Below are positions 9,201-24,200 of a stretch of 59,136 nt of DNA, in pieces. Each line of letters begins with the position of its first letter. Within the stretch, counting starts at the first letter, position 1. Under the pieces are notes generated by a model that did no database searches, was not told the origin of the DNA, and saw only the letters and a program-made list of their open reading frames with translations. Source of the stretch: Phoronis ovalis (Eukaryota; Phoronida; Phoronidae); assembly GCA_028565635.1 (NCBI GenBank), contig JAOXYB010011122.1, positions 1-59,136 on the forward strand. Reading direction: 5' to 3'. Made by a program: the position numbers and the translations under genes.

Positions 9201-12200
9201 AAAATGGTAGATGACTTCTTTTATTCCAATACACAAATATTTGTTTACAATGTGCATAAGATTTAAGACTTTTCGTTTAATCTGTTTTCTAAACAAGCTA
9301 AAGTCTACTTTGGACTATAAGTAGTTACCCTCTTTCTGAACACTTTATGCACTAATGTATTTCTGCAAGACTAGCACGGTATATTGGCCAGGATAACATA
9401 GATTTGGCTTACAAAACATTTTTGTTTTAATATTTGCACAAAACCAGTTATGTTCTAGGATAGATTGATACACCTTCAATCACCTGGCCTGTATTATACT
9501 TCATCCTCCTTGGCAAATTTCCAGGCTAACAAAGACCAAATGCTCAATACTGACAAAAAAGGTTAGTCCTAAAAGGTCAATAATCACACTTCTTGGTGCT
9601 TGAGTATACCGTGACAAAATAAATATTAAAATGAAAATTTTTAGGAAAAACAGGCGAGATAATTTCTGTATTAATCTGCCCTTTCATTATTCATAACATT
9701 ATTTCCAAGACGCATTTGACAAATCAACAAAGTGTTTTTTATGTTAGTTTGGGAAGTTGCTCTTTAACCTGCATGATGAAAAACTAACCAATCTTCTAAT
9801 ACTACACTTTGTAGAAGTATTAAAATCTGGAGACTAGGTAATTAATTTAAATGTAATTAGCAGAATCCACTAGATTCTCTCATTGCTGACAAAAAGAATT
9901 TACCAGGTTTGATTCCAAAAAAATTCTTACATATCATCTGCAAATTTTATTCTTTGAAAAAAAAAATATTTAACAATAAAAACTGAAACTGTCTAATAGT
10001 AGAAGATTGTAAACTAACACTGCACTGGAAGAGTACAACTGTACAACAAAATTTAACCAACTAATCGACGAAATCATTACGCTAAGTTATGTTTTTTTAT
10101 ACTTGAATATATTCTTACCATATGAAGAATCCGACTGTTCCCTAGAACGTATTCTATCTGAATAAACTGGATGGTTTCCCGGCTGAAAAAAATATTAATT
10201 AATACAGTGGTTTTATTTGTACACTTTTAGACGCTACAACATTAAACTGTAAAACTCAGTTTACACAAATGTATGATACTCAAAAAGAAAATCATACCTG
10301 GTGGTTGAGTATATTTTGTTTTGCCTTAATTGATGGCCAAAATCCTAACCCTAACTGCATGAAGAATAGAAAGCATTTTGGTCCAGGTAAACTTATTTAA
10401 TAAATCCTATTCATACGTGCCTACCCTGAATTTTGAAACATCAAAGAGAGAGATACGATAAAAAGTCTAAACCTGCGTTTCCTCTAAATATTGTGACAAC
10501 ATCATAGGTAACATCAACACATACACCTGTAATATTTCTACAATGTCACAAACATGACATAACACACTTTGACAAAAAATCCAAGATTTATAGTTTCTAC
10601 AAGTATTATTCGATCACTTCCACAAACACACAGAAAGTGCACTACAACAGATTATGGAACTGGGTTTTATACCAGAGCAAGGAATTAAACGCCACTTATT
10701 TTGATCTGCTTCATGTCCAGAAAACCATTACAAACAAACAAAAAGGCAAATGTAATATCTGGTTTTTCTTAGTAATACTTTGTACTTCCATGTGTAAAAG
10801 GTCATACATTGTACAGATCAACATCACTGCTCACACGGTTGTTGTCAGCATTTGTTGGCAATACACATCAGTTTTCCTTATTTTTTTTAGTTTCTTGTTG
10901 GTTTCTTTTTCTAATTTCAGTAGAGTTGAATATTTCCAAACACACTTAAAGGCGTGCATGGTGAATTTTTTTAAAGATGGCAGAATTCTAGTTGACAGCT
11001 CAAGTGATTTCTAATGAGTATTGCACATCCTGCTACAAGAGTCTGGTAGAATACATTAGGTGAAGGCTAATACCACTAACAAGCCCTTAGATAAATTTCA
11101 CCAGATGAGAAATAAATCTACCATCAGATGGTAGAGTACTCAATACGAACTGCCAGATGTTAAGGTAGTCGAAAATACATATGACTACTGGCAAAAAAAA
11201 CACAGAAATTAACATATTTCCCTGGAATAATTGTATCTGATATATACAGAAGCAAACATCAACAACAAAAATAAATTTAAAAATTAATTTCTGACATGCC
11301 TCAAGAAATAGGTAAAGCGTTCTAAAGACACCTATAAACTGTTCTGATTAGATATGGCAACATATCAACTTACTAGTATTTACTAGAATTTGCCCTTAGG
11401 CTTAAAGACACCATGCTAAGAAAAATATTAAAACAAAACCAGGTAGCTACAGTATTTCCTACCCATAAGTATGTGTTGTATGTAGCGTTGTATGTCGTTT
11501 GCGGAGGCTGTGGCTGTTGTTGCATGTATCCAGCATTGTGGCTGTGGGAGTGAGAATCCCACATATATGGAGAACACCACATCTTAGCCACAATTTACAG
11601 TTGAACAGTCTTAACCTAGTCTCAACACAAAGCAGTCCTCTTCGATAAGTAAACAGGAACAACTTCTCCAGTGGGAAGAAATAATATAATGTAACAGCTC
11701 TTGTTAAAAATTCAATGCATAAAAGTCCAACAGCATTTCTTCCATAACAGCAGAAAGTAACTGAAGAGGAGGCCAAATGTTGTCAATTTTTCTGGTTTTT
11801 ACCCAGTTAATTGCACAACTCTGCTAGCTAATTGGAACAAGCTGCCAATGGCTGTACAACATGGAGCTGAACTCGGAGGCTAGCAAGAAATGCCAGTTAA
11901 ATTACCCAAGATTGGATACATATTGGGTAAACAGGCAACAGCCAACATGCTAAACTAATTTACCAAGTTTGAAAAGTCATAAATAAGCCATTTTAAGAAA
12001 CTAAAGGTGGCAAAAAGTATGACTCAGTGCAGAATGGATACCAAAAACAGGTGCAGGCAAATATAGACTTTTGCCACAAAAACTAAAATTAAACTGAAGG
12101 TTATGACATAAAACACAGACAATCAGCATAATCATTATACACCTTCTGTTTGTTTATAAGATACAACCAAATGGATGCTGTGAATCTTTTATATATACTC

Positions 12201-15200
12201 TCACAGCTTGCATTGATGTTGTGCAGCTTCACTTCAAATTCCTCATAAAAAGGGTTTTGATAGAAAGCACAGGTTAGCCAGCTGGAGTTTGGTATAAACA
12301 GTAAACTGCTTCTGATTTACATATCCTAATAAATGAAGAGGTGGCTACCACAAGCAAGCATGCTTCCAAGGAGAAAAATCAAGTAAAGGGTATAAAATTC
12401 AACATTCTACATATGCATGTTCTTATTAATGCTTTGTGTAATGCATTTTTGTCATATCAACCTATATAATGTGGGCACTACAAAGATGTTAATCTATTGA
12501 GTAAAAACAAGATTTCTCTCTTCTGCTGGCATCAATAACAGAAGGGATGAATAACCAGGGTATGACATGGAGTTGATAACTAGTTCAATTATATTATATT
12601 CAGGAGTAACCCAGTACAAATTGCAAGGATAAGTAACAAACTAGGTATATGTTTAACAGGATGCAAATATCTACCAGGTTTAGTTGAGCCCCTAACAGAG
12701 TATTCAGAATTTGTAGCAAGTACCGATCTGAAAAGCGAATTGTTTGTACGCAAAAAAAAGAATTCTACTGCTAGCAAAGAGCCCTGGAAACTGACTAAAT
12801 CAAACAGAATTTAATACGAATTGACCAATATCATAGAATATAATATTTGGCATCTGGAGTTAGTTAGTATAGGTGTTTGTTCCATGATCCATTAATAAAA
12901 AGCTAACCATAGCCATGTGCTCTTCCTTACAAGTCATGTACTGAACTTAATGAACCCACACACAGCCGTTGCTATGGTTTCAAAAAAAACTTGGTTATTA
13001 CTACAAAACTATGTTTTAATTAACCTGATGAATGCGCTACAGCATTAGAAATCTACAATTTCAGCAAATATCTAGTTTCGCATTCAGATTTGTACATATC
13101 CATCAAATATTTTAGTATTGAGACACAAGCAGTGCCACCTATTGACAAATTATGATATCTATACTTGGATTTTAAAAGAAGTTCAACATTATATTGTCAA
13201 AACAGATAACTTTTTTATATTACATGTCATTCTTATCTAATACCTGGAGCATTCCTGTCTTCCAAAAATTAATTAGCCATATTAAAATGTCAAATGACTG
13301 ACTATAATTTAAAATATTAAATGAAGTTTTTAGCCATTATTTAAAGCATTATTTTGTTTTATCTAAATTTATATCTGTTTAATACTTAATAGCGGCAAAA
13401 TATCAAATATGAACTTACTTGTAGATGCGAGTCTAGATGACCCGGCAAGCCCATGGCTGGATAGCCTGAAGGCATGGAATGTCCTGTCGGCATCAAGCCT
13501 GGCATGCCTGCGTGAGGGGGGAAACCAGGTGGCAGCTGTCCTTCTGCATGGTTGCGTAATACATGTATAGCATCATCTAGTCGCTCTTCCATTCTGCTTT
13601 GCTGTAAAAGAAAGAAACTTCTGAGCAATCAAGACCCTTTATCAGTTACCAGAGTTATGGAATACAAACAAAGTTATTTTTAGGTTAGAAGCCAGCAATT
13701 ACAAGAGATGTGTTGCTCACTGTACCATTAGAAGTCCGAGCACCTGTGGGGGACATAATCATAGAATAATATAACAGAACCCATGTAAAAGTGATAAAGT
13801 GAGTTAAAGAGTAGGACACTGATATGACCATGAGGATCACTGTTTGTCAAGATTAAACCAAATCACAATTCAAATGGGGAACAATGGTTTATTTATTTGG
13901 TAGTTGTTAGACCTAAAACAAAAACGTAAAACATGCAACATGAAGCAAATGTGTAAACATTATTTATCTCCAACACCCAAGCTGGAATTACCACCACCAC
14001 GACCAAGTTTAAGGTTACCTCGGAGGTGTCTCGCAACACGTGGATGGCATCATCTAAACGCTCCTCCATTCGAGATTGCTACAAAAGGTTTAATGCGTTC
14101 TCACAACTAGAAATTTCATGCTACCTACGCATTTACTTTTAAAACAAGAGCGAAAAAATCACATAAAATCACTAAGGAAATACAAAATGCATAAATGTTT
14201 CAGATTAATTAAATATTCGAAATTTGCGTTTTTGATTGTTGTGTCAAAAGGATTAAATTTTGTGTTGTTAGTGATATCAAAAATGGCAGGATTAGCAATC
14301 GCTAATTGAGGCGACAAATTAATGACTACAGGATGTATAGGACTACATGGAAATCTAGTATTTGTGTAAGTAATATATATTACATAACTACAAATTCAAT
14401 TACTTGAACAAGTTTTGAAAGTCATGGAAAAATCCAGAAAATCAATTTGCGAAAATGGCATAAAATTGAAAAAGCATTGCATGAAGCTCTGAAAGTTATA
14501 CAATCAATGGTTAAAAACTATACAGAGGTCTACTCGAAGTTGATATTTTCCATGCAAATTACATATTTACAGGGATTTACAGTACATTATGTCCAACACA
14601 TGTATACATGAATTGGCTCAATCATCAAACAAGATCCAACTGTGTTTTAACTGACCAAAGCATTGACCAAACTGGATTAATAAGAACCAAATGTTTGCTA
14701 GCTACTGACCAGCTGGGCACTAACCAGTTTGATGGAATTAATTTTCTACATGTGTGTACAATTTTTCATGTTACTGTAAACTGAATATTGGTAAAGTTTG
14801 CTGACAATAGTTTTAATATTTTGACTTCACACTTTTCAAATACACTAATAACATATACATACCAGAGAATGGAGATGACTTTCAAAATGTGGCGAGGTAG
14901 TAGTACTTTGACTTGTTGGCCACCTCTGAGTTGTTGAAGGACCTGTAAGAGTTATTCTTTATTTAAGGCCATATTTAAGGCAGAAATAGTACAGCACAAA
15001 ACTATATCAGTTTTTATTGCTGTACTCAGTGCTATGGTACTTGAACACTAATGACATTATATGTTTGCAGTCTTATGGCAGACAGGACATGGACAATATA
15101 TTATTTCATAAATTCAATGTTATTTCTGATTATAGAATGACGTTTCTACCATTAGATTGAAAAAATATTATCTTGTGGTAAATCGGAAACCTTCTGACAC

Positions 15201-18200
15201 TGCAACCTATTGGTATAAAGACGACATAGAAAAACTTTTAAAGTGAAAATTTTCAAACATGTTAAAAATTGATATCCCACTACTACAACTACACCTACCT
15301 GTGATTGATTGTGGTGATGAGACTGGTGTGGAAGGGTTTGAATTATAACTGCTTGGTTCAGAATATATCTGCAACGATAAACCAAGTATAATTTTTGCAA
15401 TGTTCTGCCATCAATGACAATTTTTATAGTAGTATGTATATGTCAATGTATTTATTACATACTTGGCTTCAGGCTATTATTTTTGTTGACAATGTAACCT
15501 ATGTAATTTACTGTCAACACTTGTGCAGACATGTTCGTATATTACACTACACAGCATGAATAAAATTGATTATATCACACACAAAATGCACAATTCAACC
15601 AATATTCACCAGAACATAAAATTCCAAATTATAACAATGGCTACAGAGAGTACAGAAAGTGTTATAATTTTCTCCACATGAAAAGGTTTAAATATCATTA
15701 TGTATAAAACCTAAGAAAGCTAATGCAGTACATACTGAAGCAAGGGCTTTTCCTAGAGCATCTGAGCTTCCTTGTGACCGAGGGACCATCTCTGGGCCAT
15801 TAGTTGATGGTGATGAGGCTGTCGGGCGATGGAAGGTTGATAAGGTTGATAAGGGTGGAAGACCTGAGGATAGCTCGGGATGATAACCCTATAAAAACAA
15901 TTGTTAAAGTTATTCCATTTCCATGTTAGAAGTAGTAGAATGTAGAAACATCCTGATAATTCAAGTCCACTAATATACTTAGGAGCAGTCTTGTCCCTAT
16001 GCAAGGTTACAACCTAGTAATTCTACTTTTGAATCCTACACAAACAATTGAATGTGCCAACAACTGTAATAAAACTGTAAACAGTCACAACAACTGTAAT
16101 GTATAACCGAACAACTGCCAGCAAATAAGAAGAGAATAACAATCATAGCAACTGCCAATGATCTCTGCAAATGATGTCAAAAAGAACAACTTTTCTTTAA
16201 CTTGGCAATTTATCTATGCCACATTTTTGCAATATTTTTACTTGCAAATTCATCACTCCTTACGAATGGCCTAAGTACACCATAGCACGAGGCTTCGTTG
16301 ACACCACAATACAGGTTTTTTGGGGGGTCCGTGGTCTTGTAATTTTGGGTGTTTTGTAATGTCAACATGACTAAAGCAATAAAATTCCAAAGATCATTAA
16401 ATTTTATATAAATCAGGCCTATTAGCCACAGGAATAGTGTGATTCATGGGTCGATTTTGTTCTAGCACGATTTTCTCAAAATCAGAATGGACAAGACTGC
16501 ATGAAAGATTAACTGGTAGTGTGAACGAGTGTACGCTCACATTATGAAGAGATAATTGTTCCGGGAATGTTGCTCTATTTGATATGTGCATGAACATTAC
16601 AACGTTTTTCCATTGAGTTGGATGGGGAGTAATGGTGTACTTAGGCCGAATGTTAAGCAACATCCAAGTTCTCATTCAATCTTACATGTGAAAATATGTT
16701 TCATAGTTCTAATTCTGCACGTCTACAATTCACATATTCCACTAAGTAAAATCATCGAATTCCTCTCTACATCTGCATGAGAGTGATATTGGAGTATTTT
16801 AATACTCCATGCACATGATAAAGCTGGGACGCTTCCAAAAATGTGATTAAGAATTTTTTTTAATAAATCTGACCTCTGTCCAAAAAGAAAAAAGTTACAT
16901 TTCTTCAAGTTTTACATGTGCAATGTTTATATATACTAAAGTCTGGTTTGTACTGCACACATAAATTCCACACCAGATTTATTCATAACTAGTGGTTTAG
17001 CTAAACCCTTTCGGATAAGTTTGATATGTTTCATAGAACAATTTCTAATCGATTTGAATGGTAAACTCGTATCAAAGTGGTTGAATTTTCTCGTGTCAAC
17101 AGTACAAAACAGTTACCATGGAAACAACAGAGCATGGGACTGGGATGGAAATGAGAAATAAAATAACCGTTTTACATACCACGGACTCAACATGGGGCGA
17201 ATGATGATAGGATGCTTGAGATGAATATGGCGAACTTGTTGTGTGTAACATTGATGTTGTACTTGATGGCCAGGGCTCAGAACCGTGAGAGCCATCTGAA
17301 AATAAAATACAAGTATGACATTATCGTGTCAATTTAAAGCAAAGTAGAACTCTATAACACTGGAAAAGTCAGAATTTCATTTGGTCAAATACTAAAATTG
17401 TTTGTCAAATTAAGATGTTTTTCTTTGCATTAAACTTTGCAATAAACATCATGTATTTTAATTACAGCCAACTAGAAACCCAGCTGGTTATCAATTGCCT
17501 GGGATGTAATGAGCATACCTTCATGGCTGGCATATTAAATGTTTTTCCATGCAAACTTCTGTAATGTACATAAGGTAGTTAGTCTATAAGAATGGGTCAA
17601 AAATGACACTGACTTCATTCAGGTTAATTAGGAAGAAATTAAGTAATAAAATTTACAAAAAATATTTCAGGATGTAGCATGTAGCATGCATTACAATTTT
17701 TTAGCAATAGGGGAACCTGTTTTCACCCAGATTGTCCAAAATTATTTGTTTTTCTTGCACTATATTACTAAAACAATTTTAAATGGCAAATTGATAACTG
17801 TGTTTCTGTAAAAAAAATGTATTGTATAAAATACTCTCTGCAGAAACAAAAACTTCGCATCATTTTCTGGGAAACAGTTCAGGACCTGAATCGGTGGCAT
17901 TGGAAGGAACTGTCGTCTTAAAAAACTCCTGGGTAAGATTGTTGTGATGCGAGTTTAAAACAGTTCTCTTGGGCTGTTTCTGATTGTTTTATCACATTTT
18001 TAACTGCTGTAAGTCAAGTCTGTAACCCACTATAAAGATATGCAATATACCTTGGGAAAGTGAGGCGGCCATTTTCTTCTATGCTTGGAATTTCCTGTCA
18101 TGCATACCAAGATAAAACCTGACTTGCTGAACTATTTTCTAATTTACTTAACCTCCATCAAAAATATAAAATTTGAAAATATGCAAAATATTTTTTGTTA

Positions 18201-21200
18201 GTTTCTTACCAAATATATATGATGGTGAAGAATATTCGTCAGGTGCTCCAGAATATACCTGAAATGAAAAAAAAAAAAAAGTGATGAATACAAGAAAAAT
18301 TCTAGATAATGGCTAGATGGCAAATATTTGCACTCTGCAACACTTTCTAATGGTATCACTAGTTACTTTAAAATATAGTTCAAACATTATTTATCTTCAA
18401 GCAATTTGATGTTACCTTTTTCTAGTTAAACGTTTTGAAAAATAAAAACAATTGAAGATTATTTCTTATTTCAATTATTTTTATATTTTGCCGTACAAAG
18501 TTTCTCAGAAAGATTTATTCACAATTAATTATGAGTCATTTTCAAACTTCAAGTTTTTTTTTGAAGAATTATTTTAAAACGCAGTTTTGGTTACATAATT
18601 ATTTTAACTATTTAACATACATAGATCAAAGACAAGTTCCTAGTGATTGTGATGAACAGATTAGCAGCTAACAAAAACAAGGAAGATGACAGTCATATTA
18701 TTTGACAGTCATTAAAATTTAACAGGCAACAACTGCCAAGATAATCTTTCATACAAACCTCTTAGTAAACTTTACAAGTGACAGTTGTGCAAACAAGGAA
18801 TGTGCACAATGGCATTGAAATACCAATGGGGGCAAAATTATAAGAAAAATACAATTGGAGAAAATACCAAGTATGTACTAGCTATGTGATTCCACACTCC
18901 TGAAGACAACAAACTTAATACTAGATTGTTGTTGCCTTGATCTGAATAATTGGCAGTAAAACAGTTCTTTCAACAAAAACTACTAGTAAGTAATGGGCTA
19001 ATTTGCAACTGCAATACAACTGCCACTGATTAAAAAAAATAAGAGGCACAGAAAACTGTATGCCCATAATGCTTTAGATCAATGTAGTTTGTTTGATAGA
19101 AATAGGATGCATAGCTTCACAGTTTTTTTTATTAAGCTGACTATCACACTTCAGTTTTTATAGCCATCTGGTTTCAATCACAGAGACTTAAGAATAATTA
19201 ATATGGAGACCATAGCACTAATAGTTTACTCTAAAATCTGCTAGAATTTCAATCATCATCTGATAACAAGTCAGCTTGTATAGCTGGCTGGTCTGTTAAA
19301 ATATATCATACAAATGTATATAGAAAGAGGCAAGAAAATCATATAGACAAGCTTGATGAAGGATGTGAGAAAAAAATCTGAACTGAAACAAGTATTTTTG
19401 TGCAACAGCAAACTTCTTCGACATAACATTTGCCACTATAAATGAAAAGAAAATTCAAATCAATTAGCAAATTAACAGCGTTCATGTTCTTGCCTAAAAT
19501 TTTCCCACACAGTACAGTGGAGTTAGCAGTAAAAGTGGCCCACACACCCATAATGTCAATTCCAGACAAATTTGTTTTTTGAGGCTATTTGTCATGTTTA
19601 AAGTTAATCAGTCTATTTTCATTAAATATAAAACTTTTACCTATTTTTAGAATAGAAAACTATATTTGGGAAAAAAAAACTCCCACTTAAGTCCATTGCT
19701 ATTTGATTCACTTTTTATGGGTTACCATTAATAATGGTTTTCAAACTACAATATGTACTACTAAATTAAGCAAGCTCGATTTGTTTTGCAGTACTATGTA
19801 TTCTCATGTACAAACAAAAATAAAACAGTTCTTGAAATGTCAAGAAATTCATAGTACTTTAAAACGTACTTTTCAATACAATATCCTACACAAGCTCAGG
19901 TGGTTAAAAGAATCTCTCCATTTAGACAAATAGAAATGGAAAAAAATGTAACAATTCATCTTCTTAAATTGGCTATCAGACATTGTGGCGACGTGCTTCA
20001 AAGTACTCATGGAAATTAAAAAGTACCTGTATTATTAATTCTTTTATACATATAATTAAAAGAATCAAAATGCATTTTGAGATTTGTTACATGAAAATGC
20101 ATGCACAAAGCAAGTAAATCCTTAAAATTTTAAGAATCAAGAATACTCTCCCCACCTTATCTAATTATAGCTTGTGAATATTCAGTGAAAGTGGTTTTAT
20201 GACAAGTCTGACTAATCACAACAGCTGTTCTAAATTTTGCAGAACATGTAACAGTCAGAACTGAGGTTCTCAAAATAATTCCTTGCTGGCACCCATCAAT
20301 TTGGCTAGCCAAGGGTACATGTCAATCCTATCAATTTAATGTAAAAAGATCAAGTTTATCGAAAGTTTACAAACACATGGAAAATGCATCCAAATAATTT
20401 GGCATTTTAGCCAACTCAGTTCTTCCTTTTTACAAATTTAACCTCACTCCCACGGACCAGCCCATATCAGTATTCACATGAAGTTACAGAACATTTTAAA
20501 AATTGAAGTTTATACTCATGTCAGTTATTCACACAGTATCCCCAAAATGATCAAGTAAATAAATGATCCGGATTAGTTCCCTTTATTTCTACACAGGATA
20601 GAACTACAATTTACTAAGAAAGTAGTTAATGTGTGTAACTTCTGCATTTGATTGTACAGTGCAATACAGAGAAAACAATAAGAAATATCACTCGTTTTAG
20701 GTGGCCATTTTATCACTGCTATGAACTATGTTATCATAGGATATTGGGTACCAGCTTCATATATGACCAGAAACTTCCAGTGCTATTTCTTACAAACTCT
20801 GCCATTTATTTTAGTTTCTTATACACACTCCTCACTAATTGGTACGCCATCTTGAATAGTCCATCCTACAATTTTTTTGTTATTAGACAGACCTAGTTCA
20901 AACATGTAACATATGGTCATTGGGTATTAAAACAACATAACATGGGACATTAAGTGCAATAATCACTAGAAGTCTTTGTCTAAGTTCCAGTCCATACACT
21001 GACCACACAGTGGACAAATACTGAGAAATGGGAGAGTGTTGATGAATTTTCAATATTTAATAATCATCTAGCATTATGTTTTTACAATAACAATATATAA
21101 ATGTCACAAGACTGATAGGAAAATGTTATCTTTCTTTTCACATTCTATTCAGTTACAATACGTGTTTTACAGTAGCTTGTAATATAAGAAAATGTCTGTA

Positions 21201-24200
21201 TACATGTCCAGAAAATTATTAGCTCCCTGAGCAACGGAACTTACAGTTATGTATGTGTATCGCGTCTCACTTAATTTTTTCCCAGCTATAAAGTCGCACA
21301 TTGGAGCTATAAACATATAATAAATTTCACGTAGCAGCTTTGTCATTCATTATCAAATGTGTGGGTAGCAGGCATTTTATAGGCATTTTTTCATCTAAAT
21401 AAACTTGTAGCTAACAAAATGTAGCTAATATAGGTATTTCTAAAACAAATATAATTTTTCTTCTACATAATCAATCAGGTACCTGACATAGCTGGTAAAA
21501 ACTTGTAGGTGCCCTTTTATGCTTATCTTAGATAAAAAGTTCATAACTTTCAACTTTAGTAGGCTTATTATAAACAATTTTAGAAAATAGTACAAGTTTG
21601 CTGACACACACACACAGACAGGTCACACTAAAACTAAAACTTTAGGACTTGAGATGTATTGTGACACTGATATTTGACTGTAACTGTCTTTATTCATTTT
21701 CACAATCAAAAAATGAAGAGGTAGATATGTAAAATTTTATAATTTTGCTAAAGTTATACTTTAATGTTAATGAATCCAAAGGCAAAAGGTTGAAAATAAT
21801 TCTTGTAATACGTTAATCAGCCATTTTGGGAAAAAATGTGTATTTCGAATTTTAATTTTGTAAAAAAATCTTGGACCTTTTATATATATATATATATACA
21901 TATCTACAAAAGCGTGTCTCAAATTTGTTAAAGGTCAGAGTTTTGCCAATTTCAATTGGACCCTTAAATTTCAAAAAATCAACTTTTGAACAAAGCAACA
22001 CTTGTGTAGATATATATGTAAAGCTCATTTATGCAAAGTTTCAAGTTTGTAGGTGGTGCAGGGCATTTTGACCTAATTTTTTTTGAAAATTAAATTTCAA
22101 AAAAACATGACAAGATTCGAATTATATAACCTCAGGATTAGTAAAGTTTTAAAGCATTAACTTTTAAAAAATGCATATGTCTAGCTATTCAATTTAATTA
22201 CTTAAACATAGGTTACAGTATATGTACACTTTGTGTATCTAGAACCTTAATTAGACAAAGGAAGTTGGATTGTGAAATCTGTTTTCAATCCCTGGAGTTA
22301 AAAGAGTTAATAGAATATGTCCTTCAAATAACTTAGTAGATAAAAATCTGGAACATACTATTCATATTCTTATAGATGTTACTACCAGTAGTGTTAACAG
22401 TGGATCAATTACTTAGGCTTATTATTAGACCTGCCAAGTCCAAGATTTAGACACAGTCATAATGGCTGCTTGATACATGTGTCTTCTTTGATTCATTACA
22501 AGATGGAATGAACCAGTTCTCAGAATACAAAGTGATACTAACATATCATACAATCTATTAAATTAAAACAATGTTTTGTACTACATAGAGACCAGACTAA
22601 CAATAATGGTTTTTACAGGATGCACAAATATTACACCATTATCTGATCTGAACAGAGTTGTAGATTATATTTACAATATTTCTTGTACCTGGTATGGGCG
22701 ATAGTAAAACATCGGGCTCTTCACAACCATACAGTGATAAAATCTTGAACAAAATCCCCCAACAAGCAATCAAAGACTGCTAAATTCTGGTATTTCACTG
22801 CTAAACAAGTTTCAATATTACTCCAGATATTTTAGTCTTTGGTATTCTTCCAGTAAGTAGACTTTGCTAATACTCCAGTATTTCAACACTATGCCCTCAA
22901 AACTGATATTAAGTTACCAGGAAAACATAAACTTTTCCTGGAACAGTTCATTATACTAAGAAGGGGCAAGGACATGTGTCAAAATCTACTTTATGCAGTT
23001 GAACATAAGACAACGAAAACTACGAAAGAAAATATTGCATTACTACTTCCTTCAAATTTTAAAGGGTTAGGTATTTGATGATTTTAACCTGACTCTTTAA
23101 TAAAAAAAATTATAACTTTTGAACAACGCAGAATTATAAAAATCTGAGACAGATATGTAGATATACATGTATAGCTTATATATGCAAAGTTTCAAGTTTG
23201 CAGATGCAGGAGTTTTTGAATTACATTTTTTGAAAAATATATTTAAAAAAAACAGAATTTTTCCCAAAAATAGTCTTATCAGTTTGAATTTGAACTATTT
23301 AAGCCTTAGGATTTGTAAAGTTTAGAGTATCAAGTTTTCTTAAATATACACTAGTATATATCTATTCATTTTAATTCCTAAAAGATGGTAGAAATATATA
23401 TACACCTCTTTGTATCTAGAGACGTTAATTTAAGTGGATCTCTTACATCTTATGTGCCACCCACTAAATATTTTTCAAATATTCACTACAATGAAAAATA
23501 AAGAATTCTGAACAACTGTGGCGTTCAATTGTTGTGCAGATTTATTTATTAGAAAGCAAGTAATCATTAAATTTTTGTGTTGTATGTTATTTTTTGTATA
23601 AAGTAATAATTACATAAAACCCTCTTACCTATGTCCAATTGGCTGGAATTATAATCAGTGAAGTTAAAATTCTAAACAAACTATTCAGTAATAGCATTTA
23701 GCAAGCAAAAATGGTCATAGTATGAATGAACACAAGTGTTTCAACAGTAGTACAAAATTGTGAACAGTTTGTAAGCAATAACATGTGGATGTTGGTCTAG
23801 ATGTGGACAGGTGTAGAAATCGATGTTGACAGCATCACAACACAGATGGAAGATATTGGTTCACATCTGCACCTCAATGCAAAAACTTCAACCAGACTAA
23901 AACATTATAGTATTGATGGCCTACTTAAACATACCAAGTGGTATCTTGAAATGTTACATCATGTTTTAAGCAGCCAATGTCTTCTAGTATGCTAAATCAG
24001 AGTTCTCAAATTAACCTCAACATATTTTCGGGTGGCAACATCCTAGACTTTTTCTACACTAACCAATTATTAAATGCCGAAGATATAGGGAGGCCCGGAT
24101 TTTAACCAAACATTTTAGGGCTAACAGGATTATTAGAAAGGTTACAAAGCCGAGTCAGTCATTTTTCTCCCCAAAAATGTAATAAAAACCGAGTTAAATA

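Larger units (their letters stand above)
6233..18209 (-). other. Introns of the 3' half of the E-protein gene
   Basis: Non-exonic sequence between the exons listed separately. Gaps longer than 300 bases lie at 6233-6774, 6892-7540, 8425-8988, 9191-10118, 10355-11462, 11583-13418, 14079-14862, 14943-15298, 15369-15735, 15889-17179 and 17296-18209. I see AT-rich sequence with short homopolymers and no further coding exon or recognisable transposon. Confidence 0.5.

Noticed and set aside
8947..9210. Plus-strand open frame opposite the E-protein linker exon
   Set aside because: It is the antisense shadow of the 8989-9190 exon, whose minus-strand reading fits the family, phase and splice sites.
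10637..11014. Plus-strand open frame of 125 codons
   Set aside because: Composition is that of an AT-rich intron, with no recognisable domain. It lies between E-protein exons on the other strand.
11530..11582. Alternative acceptor (ctcactcccacag) for the candidate exon at 11463
   Set aside because: It has the better pyrimidine tract, but leaves a phase that neither neighbouring exon can supply.
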